Below, in pieces: positions 10,072-21,356 of a stretch of 47,449 nucleotides of DNA. This stretch comes from Mesotaenium endlicherianum. Taxonomy: Eukaryota; Streptophyta; Zygnematophyceae; Zygnematales; Mesotaeniaceae. The stretch covers positions 51,203 to 98,651 of the forward strand of contig WELA01002286.1 of NCBI GenBank assembly GCA_009602735.1, in the 5' to 3' direction. Every line of letters begins with the position of its first letter. Within the stretch, counting starts at the first letter, position 1. The notes beneath the pieces are model-generated. The model made no database searches, was not told the DNA's origin, and saw only the letters and a program-made list of their open reading frames with translations. The translations under genes and the position numbers were made by a program.

Positions 10072-13000
10072 GCCAGGAGCCTACCACCCCAAGACCCACT
10101 TCACGAGAAGGCAACACGCCAAGTGAGGTGGAGACCCCCGTTGAAGACGACGTTCCAGCCCCAATGAGTTTGAGAGGTTACCTTGGAGGAGAGAAGGTCC
10201 ACATCTTGGTGGATAGCGGAGCTCAAGGCAACTTCATTGCTGCAGATTTTGCCACCAAGCACGGTATTACTATGCGAACTCTTGACCACGACGAGGAGAT
10301 TATGATGCCCGATGGATTCTCCTATACTACCCCTTCCAAGAAGACGTACCCCTTGGCACTCTCTATCAAGTCCTTCAAGGATAGAGTAGTGTTCTCCCCC
10401 ATGCAATTGGGCAAGTACGACGTCATCCTAGGGACGCCTTGGTTGACCAAGCACAACCCCCAAGTTGATTGGAGGACCGGTACTATCAAGATCAAGAATG
10501 ACATCACTTCAAGAATCTGTATTTTGCGCGCAATCCAGAATATCCAGACCCAAGACATCCAGAAGCCGGCACACGAGATACTATTGTCCGCCCTCCAACT
10601 CAAGAGACTTGTGAGGAAGGGACACGAGCTTCTTTTGGCCTTGATCACGCCAAAAGACATCAAGAAAGACATCGAGAGTCAAGAAGGCAGCCCCGTTCCC
10701 AAGGAGATACAAGAAGTCTTAGAGGACTACAAAGAAGTGTTCTCCCCGGAATTGCCCAAGGGCCTACCCCCCAAAAGATTCGTAGACCACAAGATAGAGT
10801 TGGAGCCCGGAAGCAAGCCCATCTCTCGGCCTACGTTCAAAATGTCATACACGGAGCTAGACGAAGTCAAGAAGCAAATCAAGGAGCTACTGGAGCATGG
10901 CTTCATTCGACCTAGCAAGTCGCCATTTGGAGCCCCGGTGCTATTTGTCAAGAAGAAAGATGGTACCTTGAGGATGTGTGTGGACTATCGCGCCCTCAAC
11001 AAGATCACCATCAAGAATCGATACCCGCTGCCGCGCATGGATGAGCTCATGGACCGGCTGGTTGGAGCCAAGTACTTCACGAAGATTGACTTACGGAGCG
11101 GCTACCACCAGATTCGCATCGCAGAACCGGACATAGAGAAGACGGCATTCAGGACAAGATATGGACATTTTGAGTTCATGGTCCTGCCATTTGGACTCAC
11201 CAACGCGCCAGCAACTTTCATGACTATGATGAACACCATATTTCAGCCCATGTTGGACAGATTTGTGGTGGTATTCATCGATGACATCCTTATCTACAGC
11301 AAGACCCTTGAAGAGCATGCGAGACACTTGAAAGAAGTCCTTGAAGTATTGAAGCAAAACAAGCTGTTTGCGAAGGAGTCAAAATGCGAGTTTGCCAAAC
11401 AAGAAGTGGAGTTCCTAGGTCTCCACGTGACTGCTGATGGCATCAAGATAGACCCCAAGAAGACCACGGTGGTGGAGGAATGGCCAACCCCCACGACCAA
11501 GAAAGAACTCCAGTCATTCTTGGGATTTGCCAATTGGTACAGAAAATTCATCCAAGGCTTCTCGCACATAGCAGCCCCCCTGACAGATCTACTCAAGAAG
11601 GACAGGCTATATACATGGACCGAGAAAGAGGAAGAGGCATTTCAAGAGTTAAAGCGAAGATTGACCACATCCCCGGTGCTCACACTCCCAAGTCCAAACC
11701 CAGATTGGCCCTTCCACGTCATCACCGATGCATCTTCCTATGCAATAGGAGCAATCCTGCTTCAAGACCAAGGCAAGGGACTGCAGCCCATCGCCTACGA
11801 GTCAAGGAAGCTAAATCCAGCCGAGCAAAATTATACAACCACGGAGCGAGAGGCATTGGCGATTGTACATGCCTTGAAGGTTTGGCGCTGCTACGTTGAA
11901 GGACGCAAAGTACTGGTCACCACGGACCACGAGGCGTTAAAGCACCTCCAAACGCAGCCGTATCTCTCAAGGAGACAAGCAAGATGGAGCGGATACTTGC
12001 AACAATACAACATCACGATTCAGTACCAGCCCGGCAAGACAAACCCGGCTGACCCCCTCTCAAGACTGCAATTAAATGCAGTGATGGTATCCCTGAAGAC
12101 AGATCTGGAAGCTCGATTTTCAGCCGCCTATGAAAGAGACCCTTACTACAAGAACGGAGAAGCAGCCTTGGACCCATGCAAGAAGCAAGAAGGCAATTAT
12201 TGGGTGAGGCAAGATACGGGCCAGAGATGTGTTCCTAATGACTTAGACCTCCGGCTCTTGCTTCTACGAGAAGCACACGACAACCCTCTTGGAGGACACT
12301 TTGGAATCCTAAGGACCACGGGCGTTCTAGCTAGGACTTATTGTTGGCCAGGCATGTCTAAGCAAGTCAAGGAGTACTGCAGGAGCTGTGACACATGCCA
12401 AAGAATCAAGCCATCATCGCAAAAGGCGGGAGGACTCCTCCAACCACTACCAATCCCCGAAAGACAATGGACGGACATCTCAATGGACCTTATCGTGGAC
12501 TTGCCCGTGACACCTCGAGGCCATAATGCAATACTCACGGCGGTGGACAGACTTACCAAGATGGCTCATTTTATTCCCACGACGACTAAGGCTACAGCAC
12601 CACAACTTGCAAGACTCATCTTTGACAACATCTTCCGACTCCATGGACTACCATCAAGAATTGTGTCAGATAGAGATCCAAGATTCACAAGCCATTTCTG
12701 GAAAAATCTCTTCAAGAACTTGGGTACATCGCTGGATATGTCTACTGCCTACCACCCACAATCAGATGGGCAAACCGAGCGTATGAATCGTACCCTAAAG
12801 ACCTCTCTAAAGGCCTACGTGTCTACCCTCGAGCAAGACTGGGACATGTACTTGACCCCCCTCGAGTTTGCCTACAACAACACTACGCAGGCCTCTACCC
12901 AAGAGTCCCCATTCTTCCTCAACTATGGCTTCCATCCGACCACGCCACTGAGCTTCACGGCTGGCCATGATGAAGTACCTGCAGCCACAGATTTTATGGA

Positions 13001-13658
13001 GACATTAGAAGCAGCCCTTACAGCAGCGAAGAAAGCTCTACAACACGCGCAAGATGCTCAAGCAAGAGTGGCGAACAGATCCAGAAGAGAAATTACGTAC
13101 AGAGTGGGTGACAACGTGTTACTATCATCCAAGAACATTTCCCTGAACAACAGGCCTGCCGGCAGCAAGTTCTCTCCCAAGTATTTGGGACCCTTCAAGA
13201 TTATCCAGCAAGTCAACCCCGTTGCTTTCAAGCTAGAACTTCCCCAGACTATGCACATCGACCCCGTATTCCACGCTTCCCTCTTCAAGCCATATGTGCA
13301 ACCCCACAACAAGTTTCCAGGACGTGTGACAACCCCACCAGCCCCAACAAGAGTGGATGATCATTTGGAGTACGAAGTGAAAGACATAGTGGCTATGAGA
13401 CATTTCAGGAGACAGCAGCAATACTTAATCAAGTGGAAAGGATATCCAGATTCGGAGAATAGTTGGGTGGCGGCGAACTACCTTGACAAAGTTCAACGAA
13501 AGTTGAAGCGCTTCCATACCGCCCACCCTCATCTTGGACCAGCCCCAAGTCTCTCTACTAGAAGCCCGGAGACTTCAGGGAGGCAGCCTGCCACCATCAA
13601 GAAGCAGCAGAAGACCCCTTGGAGGCAGCCTGCAAGAACAAGAAAGAGGAAAAATTGA
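10021..13658 (+). CDS. pol: Copy A Pol polyprotein: PR-RT-RNase H-INT-chromodomain
   Basis: The frame is open 9993-13658 and lies at -1 to gag, so translation is expected by frameshifting near 10050 rather than from its own ATG; the printed start is approximate. Numbering from 9993: protease VDSGA at 73-77; RT with [12 protein letters not shown] near 364-375 and the FIDD active site at 428-431; RNase H with ITDAS near 577, E620 and TDHE near 644; integrase zinc finger H762, H769, C799, C802 and catalytic D832, D893, E929 (35 residues between the last two); SH3-like tail; chromodomain at about 1125-1178 ([25 protein letters not shown]). A basic C-terminus ends RTRKRKN. All catalytic residues are present. 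Confidence 0.95.
10050..10085 (+). promoter_or_regulatory. Gag-Pol -1 ribosomal frameshift signal, copy A
   Basis: The slippery heptamer A AAA AAC (10050-10056) is correctly phased in the gag frame (tcA AAA AAC). After a 10-nt spacer comes a perfect 7-bp GC-rich hairpin: GGTAGGC (10067-10073), loop CAGGA, GCCTACC (10079-10085). The gag stop TAG (10069-10071) lies inside the stem. A -1 shift enters the pol frame exactly. Copy B has the same elements in the opposite orientation. Confidence 0.9.
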
Positions 13659-14417
13659 CATTAGACACTCTTCTCTTCTCGCAGTTTCTGGACAGAAAAC
13701 TAAAACTGCTACTGGTAATAGGTCTCTGCATAATAAATTCTGAAAATTTACCTGGCTGTAGTCCATGAGTAGCCGGTCATTTAGAGTCCAAGTTTGCTCA
13801 ATTTGGAGCACTGGTGAGAGAGATATGATGCTCTAAGTAGAAGGGGGTCAGGCTGCTGGCATTGTTAGGACAGAATATGCCTTCTGACATTGTGCCTTCC
13901 CCTGAACTTGGAATGCTCTGAAACTCAAGACTCTGGTAGAACATCTTACAGCGCCCAGTTTGAGACTTAGTTTGCAGAATTTGGAGAAGTATAGAAGGAC
14001 TTATGATTTTCAGAAGTTTCTGCACAGATTTGGAGGAGTGCCTACTCTCTCAGCTCTCAACGACACTCCAGAAATGAGAATGCTCTCAAATTTGGTGACC
14101 CGGTAGAGTTCTCCGACGCGGTCCGTCTGGCACTCAAATTTTTAGATTTGGAGCAGTTCTGTGGCCGCTATGAGTTTTTGAGTTCGTGGCAGATTCTGGG
14201 CCAGCTTGTACAATTTTCTTTATCATTAAGGAGTAGGCTAGCCAATAAGGTCACACCACCTACGACCTTGCCTAGTCTACCTTACATGTGTAGCACCTGA
14301 CTTGGCGCCTTTGACTAGTCCTCTTCACATGTGTGGCATCTGACTTGAAACTGTTGACTAGTTTGCTCCACATGTGTAAGACCTGACTTGACGCGCCGAG
14401 ACGTCGCTTTTTCTATC
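13659..14417 (+). other. Copy A 3' noncoding region
   Basis: About 760 bp from the pol stop to the polypurine tract, with no supported ORF on either strand. It ends in a 43-bp tandem repeat (separate entry). Copy B keeps an equivalent region (22404-23162) with only a few substitutions, so it may be needed in cis, for example for packaging or 3' RNA processing; that is inference. Confidence 0.7.
14284..14397 (+). repeat. 43-bp tandem repeat upstream of the polypurine tract, copy A
   Basis: ACATGTG occurs at 14284, 14327 and 14370, a constant 43-bp period. Each unit also has (A)CCTGACTTG or a close variant, and the first two have TTGACTAGT. The core ACATGT is palindromic. About 2.7 units are present. 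The same array is at about 22430-22540 in copy B. Confidence 0.8.
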
Positions 14418-14427
14418 GGGGGGGTGA
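14418..14427 (+). other. Copy A polypurine tract
   Basis: GGGGGGG followed by TGA directly precedes the TG of the 3' LTR at 14428. It is the expected primer for plus-strand DNA synthesis. The complement (TCACCCCCCC) flanks copy B at 22394-22403. Confidence 0.82.
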
Positions 14428-14930
14428 TGTAGTGATTTGAGTTATTATATATTAGTTTGCATATATTTTAATGTTTTCAAATATATTTGGAGTAGTATTG
14501 TGTGGAGTCAAGTGTGAATAGGTACTCTAGTAACTTGGTTCATGTCCTTTGAACCTTCCAAGGCATTTTCGAAGTTAGAGGAAAGACCTAGAAGAACTCC
14601 ATGTGGCAAAAGTCAGATGTGCCATTTTTAGGTCAAAAGGACATGTGTACATTATTCTAGAAAGAGGTGGCAAGTTTTGGGATGTGTTGGGTGCCAACAC
14701 ATCAACATACACCTTCCTAGAAATTACTTATGTAGCAAGTATATAAACAAGAGCTAGAACATAGAAAGACATTCCAGAATCCCTCTTGTACTTGCCAACA
14801 TCCAGAAATATATTAACTTTCAAGAAGCCATCTCTCTTTCAAGAAGCTACCACTTGTGTTCAAAGATCCTTGTCTTGAATAGATAAAGTATTCTGTTTTA
14901 CTAAGTACTTTATCTATCCGTTTCACTACA
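14428..14930 (+). repeat. Copy A 3' LTR (503 bp)
   Basis: Same length and termini as the 5' LTR. It retains the TATA box (14740-14747) and the 12-bp inverted repeat near the 3' end. It differs from the 5' LTR at about 12 sites. The right TSD GTCAT follows at 14931-14935. Confidence 0.96.
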
Positions 14931-14935
14931 GTCAT

Positions 14936-15806
14936 CCACCGCCAATCGGTGGGCTTCTGGAAGAATGCAGGGTCTGTCCTTTCTAGCGTACAAGGGTACC
15001 ACTGCCTTGCAAAGTCCATCTGACTGGTTTCTCTTGCCAAGAATTCCCAGCTTCTTCTCTTCTACTCATTAAACATGGCCTTGAAGCTGTTATGAGATGT
15101 AGAGTCCTTAAATCTGTCCGCGTCCCTTGCGATCATCCTGATGACCCTATCTTTCCCCCAGATACCTGGAATCGATACAGCTCCTGCTTCATTCACTTGG
15201 GCCATTGCCTTGGCCTCTCTGACCGTTCATCCTACCATCGTGGCATAATTGTGGTAGAGGAGGAGCCCTGTGTTGACCTCTATAAACTTGTCAAAATTTT
15301 TAGATGTCTCCCCTTGCTTCTGCACGATGTCCTTTTTGTGACTTACTGCGACTTCTCTGGGCATACTTGAAGGCCTACTCCATTATATCAAAGCCCTTGC
15401 CCAGCACTGTTTAGCGGTAGCTGCTGTTTTTCTTCTGTTTTTCTTCAGCCTGCTGCTTCCGCCTTTCCTCAGCTTGCCTCTCCTCCTCTGCCTTCTTGGC
15501 CTCCTTTGCAGCTTCTTTGTCCAGTTCTTCCTGCCTCAACCTAGCCTCTTCCTCCTCCTCCTTCTTCTTTTGTGCCTCTCGCTGTGTTGGAGTCATTCTG
15601 ATTCGCGAGCGGAGATGGAGGATGATTCGATGTCGTCGCGGAATTGCAAGTATTCTGCATGTGCTTCTTTTGCTCTTCTCTTCCTCATAAGTTCCGACTT
15701 TTGAATCATCCTGGTCAATCATAAACACAATGCAGTTAGTAAAGTCATGATGCGTGGCCGCTATTGATGACCCTTGTGGAGAAGAACGTGGTAGGGTTAG
15801 TTCCAA
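14936..15806 (-). pseudogene. E2 extra 3' ORF, proximal part (coiled-coil, unknown)
   Basis: No family recognised. The frame at 15806-15411 starts MELTLPRSSPQ and contains a strongly charged, coiled-coil-like segment of about 50 residues rich in Glu, Lys, Ala, Arg and Gln (EARLRQEELDKEAAKEAKKA). Beyond stops and frameshifts, protein-like sequence continues (FIEVNTGLLLYHNYATMVG, then SIPGIWGKDRVIRMIARDAD) to FFQKPTDWRWM, where copy A interrupts it. It resumes at 8245. It lies between the E2 chromodomain and 3' LTR, on the same strand. It could be a third ORF of family E or the remains of an unrelated insertion. Confidence 0.5.
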
Positions 15807-16139
15807 GTGAGTAATACCTTCTGTGAGTGAGTATAAGAGGAGACTGGAGTCAGAGAGAAAAGGTGCGTGCGAGCGCAGGTTGAGTATGTAGAATGGTTAT
15901 ATAAAAAGGTGCCTGGCCGATCCCAAAACAAGACACACGCCCTCCAACTGAATTTCAGAGCTGCCTGTCACAACTTTCACTAACTGTCACGTTCTCCTCC
16001 AACTTATATGGAGACAAGACCTCTTATTACCTTCCCATGTTCAGTGAAATGACAATGAGGGAGGTGCCCCAGTCGCCCGAAAGTGGAACCGTCTGAACGC
16101 CATTTTGGCATTGGTCAACTGGTTTGTAAATTCTTAAGT
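15807..16139. other. Spacer between E2 chromodomain remnant and extra ORF
   Basis: No supported gene. A TATATAAAAA string occurs on the plus strand at about 15899-15906, but no plus-strand gene follows, so I do not call it a promoter. Confidence 0.4.
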
Positions 16140-17640
16140 GTCCCCAGAGGCATCGTAACCCTTCCAATTAACCAAGAACTTCAAGATATATGTCAATGAT
16201 CAACAAACAGAGCGAGCGTCTAAAATCGCCTTGACCTCATATTCCTCAGGGTCACCCTCCCTGACAGCGGGGACCGGTCCCGGTTGGACGGGTAACCGAC
16301 GTGTAAACAGTGTGTCACCTTTGATGTACGATTCCAGGAAGGAGACATTAAAGACTGGGTGACCCTTGTAGTCCGCTGACATGTTCAGTTTGTAAGCATT
16401 TTGACCGACACAGCGCACCACCGAAGATGGACCGACCCAGAGCAATCCAAGCTTTTTCTTGACCACACCAGGCAGGTACAGGTGTTGAGAATGCAGTTTG
16501 ACCAAATCGCCCTTAGAAAATGTCAGCTCGCAACAGTGCTGATTAGCGTATTTTTGATTGATTCTCTTGGGCTGTGTGCAGGTTTGTCTTGACTTCTGAC
16601 AATGTGTCAGCGAACTCCTGAGTTAACTGTAGAAACACTGGATTGTCAATGTCGTCAAGGTGAAATAAAGACTCCACTAGCACATCTGAAGGAGACTTAG
16701 GAACTCTACCCAGACTGAGTTCATAAGGGGTCTTTTTCGTTGACGCGTGCACCGCACTGTTGACCGTTAAATGAATTTGAGGCAACTGGTCACCCCAATT
16801 ATCTTGTTTTTGGTTAATATATGCTCTCAGCACCTCTTGTAGAACTCGGTTAGTTCTTTCAATCTGCCCATCAGTCTCATGGTGGTTTGCTGTGCTGAGC
16901 AGCTGTTTGACTCCCATTAACCCCATTAAAGCTCTCCAAAACTTAGAGGTAAATTTTGGGTCTCTGTTTGAGATGATATTAGAGAGGAGCCCATGTTGGC
17001 ATACTACATGGTTGTAGAACTGTCTCACAGTTTTGAGTGCAGTCACTTCGACAGTGGTGGGGATGAAAATGACCATTTTTGTCAGTTTATCCACTACTAC
17101 TAGTATGGAATCGTGCCCATTGGCAATTCTGGGTAGAGTTACTACCCAGTCCAAAGATATTGTTTCCCAGCGTCCAGCTAGGATGGGTAGTGATTGTACG
17201 AGACCCCCGGGTGGTGTGTGCCTAGACTTACTTTTCTGGCACTGATCAAAGGACTTAACATATTTCAAGATCTCTCGAGGCAACCCGTCCTAATGATAAT
17301 GTTTTGCCAGTTTGCCAACAATTTTGGCCTGCCCCAAATGCCCACCCAGTACACTGTCATGTGCTTGACTCAGTAAGAGGGACCTTTTTCCCAAGTTATT
17401 AGAAATGACCAGCTTCAGCCTGCCGGAAGTAATATCAGTCACCCAGACCCCTCCCTTAAGCCTATACCCGAGTGCTGTAGCAGGGCACACACCATCCGTA
17501 GGGCTGGGCTCAAATGTTGGGTCAGAATGGTAGGCTTTCCTAAGTTGTTCAAAGAAAGACTTTTTCACCTTGAGTGAAGTGAGTGCACACGGGACTTTAT
17601 CCACAACATGCTGACTAAAGTTCCTTCCTTGCAAGTCAGG
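16140..17640 (-). pseudogene. E2 integrase with decayed chromodomain
   Basis: Segments at 17634-17290, 17283-16543 and 16505-16200 share homology with gypsy integrases. The zinc finger region ends in HDSVLGGHLGQ and then CQKSK. The core has the first Asp (ISLDWVV), then IISNRDPKF where the catalytic Asp of the usual SDRD is Asn, then TDGQIERTNR with the Glu retained. The SH3-like tail (GHPVFNVSFLESYI) leads to EEYEVKAILDAR, a stop, and FLVNWKGYDASGD, the two halves of a chromodomain. The Asp-to-Asn change fits G-to-A. A stop at about 17292 replaces the Trp expected after HYH. Confidence 0.85.
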
Positions 17641-17727
17641 TCGTCTAGAGTGTGCATTAACTGGACTCTACTTTTGTTGTCCTGGTTTGTCGTCAATCTG
17701 GACTTGGAACTGCTCCAGCATCTGGCT

Positions 17728-19698
17728 CTAGCGGTTCTCCCTCCTTGACAGCTTGGACTTCTTCTGAAAGTGAGTCAGAGCTAGATGATCCGTAATCACC
17801 TTAAGAGCTTGACCATGTAAGTATGCTCTCCACTGTTTGAGCACATGAATGATAGCAAGCAACTCTTGATCATGCACAGAATCGTTGATTTTCGCTGAGT
17901 TGAATTTCATAGACTCATACAGCACAGGGTGCCACTCCTGTCGTTGCTTACCATCCTTTGTGGTTTTGTCAGCAGGCTGCAAGAAATCAGCACCCATGGC
18001 AAAGTCAGAAGCATCAGTAACCACCTGCACATGTTTGTTGGAGTCATACACGGCTAAGACTGGGGCAGATTAAAGAGCATCTTTAAGGGTCTGAAAGGCA
18101 GCCTGCTGCTCTTCCCCCCACACATACCCTATGTCCGTCTTAGTAAGGTCAGCCAGTTTATTGGCCTTGGTAGAATAATTCTCAATAAATCTCCTATAGT
18201 AGTTAGCCAACCCAAGGAAAAGTCTAACTTCTGAGACAAACTGTGGTACTGGCCAGTCCCTTCTGGTCTGGACTTCCTTAGGATCCACACTGATGCCTTC
18301 TTTACTAACAATGTGGCCTAAGAATTCAATACTTCAAGACATCACACTTGCTCATTTTAGCATTAAATTGATTTCTTCTCAGAGTTACCATAACGGTCTT
18401 TAGTAACGGTGTTCAGTGTGCTGGGTTTCATATTTATAGAAAATTAAAATATCATCCAGGAAGACTTGCACAAATTTATCCAAGTGAGGTCTCAAAATGT
18501 CATTTATAGCACCCATGAAGGTTGCAGGAGCATTTGTCAATCCAAATGGCATCACATCAATCTCATAATGTCCATAACGTGTGCAAAAGGCAGTCTTGTG
18601 TTCATCCCCCTCAGCAATTTTGATTTGATGATAACCACGCTTGAGATCTATCTTATTGAACACTTTAGCACCAGACAGGGTATCAAGCGAGTCCTCGATT
18701 CTGGGTAAAGCATACGTGTTCTTTACTGTAATTCCGTTAAGAGCTCTGTAATCAACACACATCCGCATACTTCCATCCTTTTTCTTAACAAATAAGATGG
18801 GTGCGCCATAAGGTGATTTACTGGGGGAAATATAACCATTTTCCTCAAGCTATGCAATCTGTGTTTTCAACTCTTTGCTCTCCACATAAGACAAGCCATA
18901 AGTGCGTTGCCAGGGTGGTTGACTCCCAGGTAATAATTCAATCCTATGATCTACTTTCCTCTTAGGGAGTAATTCTGGAGGTATATTAATGACATCATTA
19001 TACTGAGCAACAATTTTTGCGACGGTAGGGTGCTGCGAAGGGCTTACCTTTTTCTCCACCACTTCTTCAGGTTGAGGGGGTACCTCTCCTAGCAGCAGAC
19101 AGAACATTATGTCTTCCTTCAAGTTCCAGCTTTTGACGAACTCTATTGCATTCAGGAACTTGCTTCCTTCTGGAAGCCTCTTCTTTTCCTTCATTTGCCA
19201 TCCACACAGGACAAGAGGAAGAGCACTGGTGGGTGCTAAGTTAGTTTGCCCATCACTGGCTCCTCTCACTTTAACTGTACCTCTGCTCCATCACACTTCA
19301 GCTTGATGTCTGTTAAGCCAGGACCTGCCTAGCACGAGATCATAAAAGCCAGTCTTGAGTATCTCAAATATAAGCGATTCAGTTAGAACTGCAATGCCGG
19401 AACCTAACTGGACCCCAAAAGGCTTGGTTATAATTCCTCCCGAGATACTTGAGGCATCTCCAAGGAATATTTTTCTATTCCCTTGGGTGACAGTAGGCAG
19501 CCATAGCCGCTTAACTAAGTTCTTATGAATAAAAGTATGTGACGCCCCTCCGTCAACAAATGCCGTCACCTTCTCACTTGTAGTCATGCAGTTCAGTAGG
19601 ATAGGAAGGACTCTCTTGTCCTGACTTTGGCATTGTTCTCCTGACTTAGCAAAGAAGTATTGAACATCAGGTGGAACAAGATCATCTAGAGCGTGCAC
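17728..19698 (-). pseudogene. E2 pol: protease, reverse transcriptase, RNase H
   Basis: The protease is at 19698-19291 (AFVDGGASHTFIH, DGG in place of DSG). A linker follows at 19269-18850. RT is at 18768-18400 ([32 protein letters not shown]) and 18288-18070 (thumb/connection). RNase H is at 18051-17728 (VVTDASDFAMG, HDQELLAIIHVLKQW, VITDHLALTH). Several frameshifts and stops separate the pieces. It is the best comparator for E1. Confidence 0.88.
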
Positions 19699-19847
19699 TC
19701 TCTAGAGGTCTATATTGCTAGTGGTCTCCTTTATCTGGTTGTCCGGCATGCATAGTGAATCCCGTTCAGCAGGACCCATAAAACCTGCTAAGAGGGCAGC
19801 TAGCGACGACTCGCTATCTCTAGCATCCTCACAATCAGTAGACTAGA

Positions 19848-21322
19848 TTACTGACTTTTACTGTCTTTTAAAGACTGGTCCTTTCTCTTGACCTTGGGAA
19901 GGTGCTTGACAGGACACTGCTCTCTATAGTGGCCCAACTGTTGGCAATAGTAGCAAACAGATTTTGCTGAGGCTGGTCTCGGCTTAGTCCTACCACCACC
20001 TCTTCCATAGCCGCCTCGAGAGAAACCACCTCTACCTTTAGACTGTATAGCATTATACTCATACTCGTATTCCTCACCCTGATCATCCTCAGCCTGGTCT
20101 CCTTCACTTGCATTGTAGGAACCGTGGGGCTTTTTGACAATCTTAGACACCGAAGCATTACTCTGGCGCTTGTGATTCAACTGCTGCTGATCCCAGGCAT
20201 CAGCATCTTGCGTCAAGTCAGCCAATTTCTCATACTTCTTCTCAGCAAAATAACCAGAGACTTTGGAATTCAAGCCATACCTGAAGTATGCTACCCTATA
20301 CCGTTCGGGTAAGTCTGGCTGTTTCGTCATGTTGTCCTGGAAATTTTGAGCAAACTCAGCAACTGAAGTGGTCTGCTTCAGTGTAAGAAAGACCATCGCA
20401 TAGATAGCTTTCTCCTGCTGGTTGATGACATCAAACTTCTCATGCAGCTTCTTGACAAACTCTACCCACGTTAGGTTACCGAGTTGTAGAGCCTTACGCT
20501 CTCCTTTCCAGTATAGCCACCAGTCTGCGGCACTGCCTTTCAGTAGCGCACCAGTGTGCCTGACCTTCTCGTAATCTTGTAGCTCTGGGTAATTCTCCAG
20601 CCACTGCTCAACATTAGCGAGAAACTTGATCAGGTAATATTTCTTGTTTCCCTCAAGATTGTAGTCCTGGGGAGGTTTTGGCTTAGGCTTACTAGGCCCT
20701 CTGCCACCACCACCAGTGGTTTGGGAACCCAGTTGATCTCTGTCCCGCAGGAGAGACATTATGATTCTTTTGTCCTTCTGTTGGCTCTGATACATGGTCG
20801 CCATTTGCGACTGCATTTGAACGAACAATGCTCCCAAGTTTACACTCTGGGGTGGAAGTCTAGCAAATGCAACAACAGTAGTGGCATCCACTCGCTGAGT
20901 AGTATCCTCAACAGTTCCTTTTGCTCCTGCAGCAATTCCTGCCGCATCAGCCGGTCACAAATTTGACCTAGAGGCACGTTGAGTTTTACAGCAAGAGGTG
21001 CGTTGAGAACATTGGCCCTCGATGCCATAAATTCTTCGACGGTGCGCTCGTTCGCTGGCTGTCCTTCCCTCCGTTCTATATCTTCAGCGGCTTTGGCTGA
21101 CCGTTCAGCTTCTAATCTGACTCTCTCCTCCTCAGCCTGCTGTGTTGTGACTGCAGCAACAGCAGTTGCCTCATCTGCAGCCTCTCTAGCTGAAGTATCT
21201 GCGACTGCTTCTGAACAGGTACGGGTTCCCGCTACATGTCTTTCAGCCTTGTTTTTGACATTCTCGAAATCCTGGTTCTCCATATCTCGGGAATTGCTAG
21301 TTTGAGACCTTGTCCTTACCAT
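19848..21322 (-). pseudogene. E2 gag (frameshifted)
   Basis: It begins MVRTRSQTSN at 21322, about 20 bases after the primer-binding site. The N-terminal third is charged and Ala/Glu-rich. It frameshifts after QICDRL (about 20950) and resumes at 20891-19848 as a 347-residue open frame with the gag domain (NVEQWLENYPELQDYEKV, TSVAEFAQNFQDNMTKQ), acidic and GGFSRGGYGRGGGR linkers, and one CCHC knuckle (CYYCQQLGHYREQC). It has far fewer stops than E1 gag, and shares a 721-bp identical tract with it. Confidence 0.88.
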
Positions 21323-21343
21323 ACAAAGAAGATTGTGATAAGT

Positions 21344-21355
21344 GTTCCAATACCG
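21344..21355 (-). other. E2 primer-binding site, mutated
   Basis: The minus strand reads CGGTATTGGAAC where E1 has TGGTATCGGAGC. Two of the three differences are transitions at positions that were C or G in E1. It still marks the inner end of the 5' LTR, which starts at 21357. Confidence 0.7.
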
Positions 21356-21356
21356 T

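Larger units (their letters stand above)
8251..14930 (+). mobile_element. A: complete Ty3/gypsy chromovirus, plus strand
   Basis: 6680 bp, with both LTRs, primer-binding site, gag, pol, polypurine tract and perfect TSDs (gtcat). Gag and pol are both open and every catalytic residue I checked is present, so it is potentially autonomous. The two LTRs differ at about 12 of 503 positions by eye, most of them peculiar to the left LTR. Copy B (21891-28570) is the same length and nearly identical in sequence, but inverted. It is nested in the 3' region of E2. Confidence 0.97.

Noticed and set aside
7528..15806. Envelope gene in E2
   Set aside because: The extra ORF is in the right place but has no signal peptide, transmembrane segment or cleavage site; it is charged and hydrophilic.
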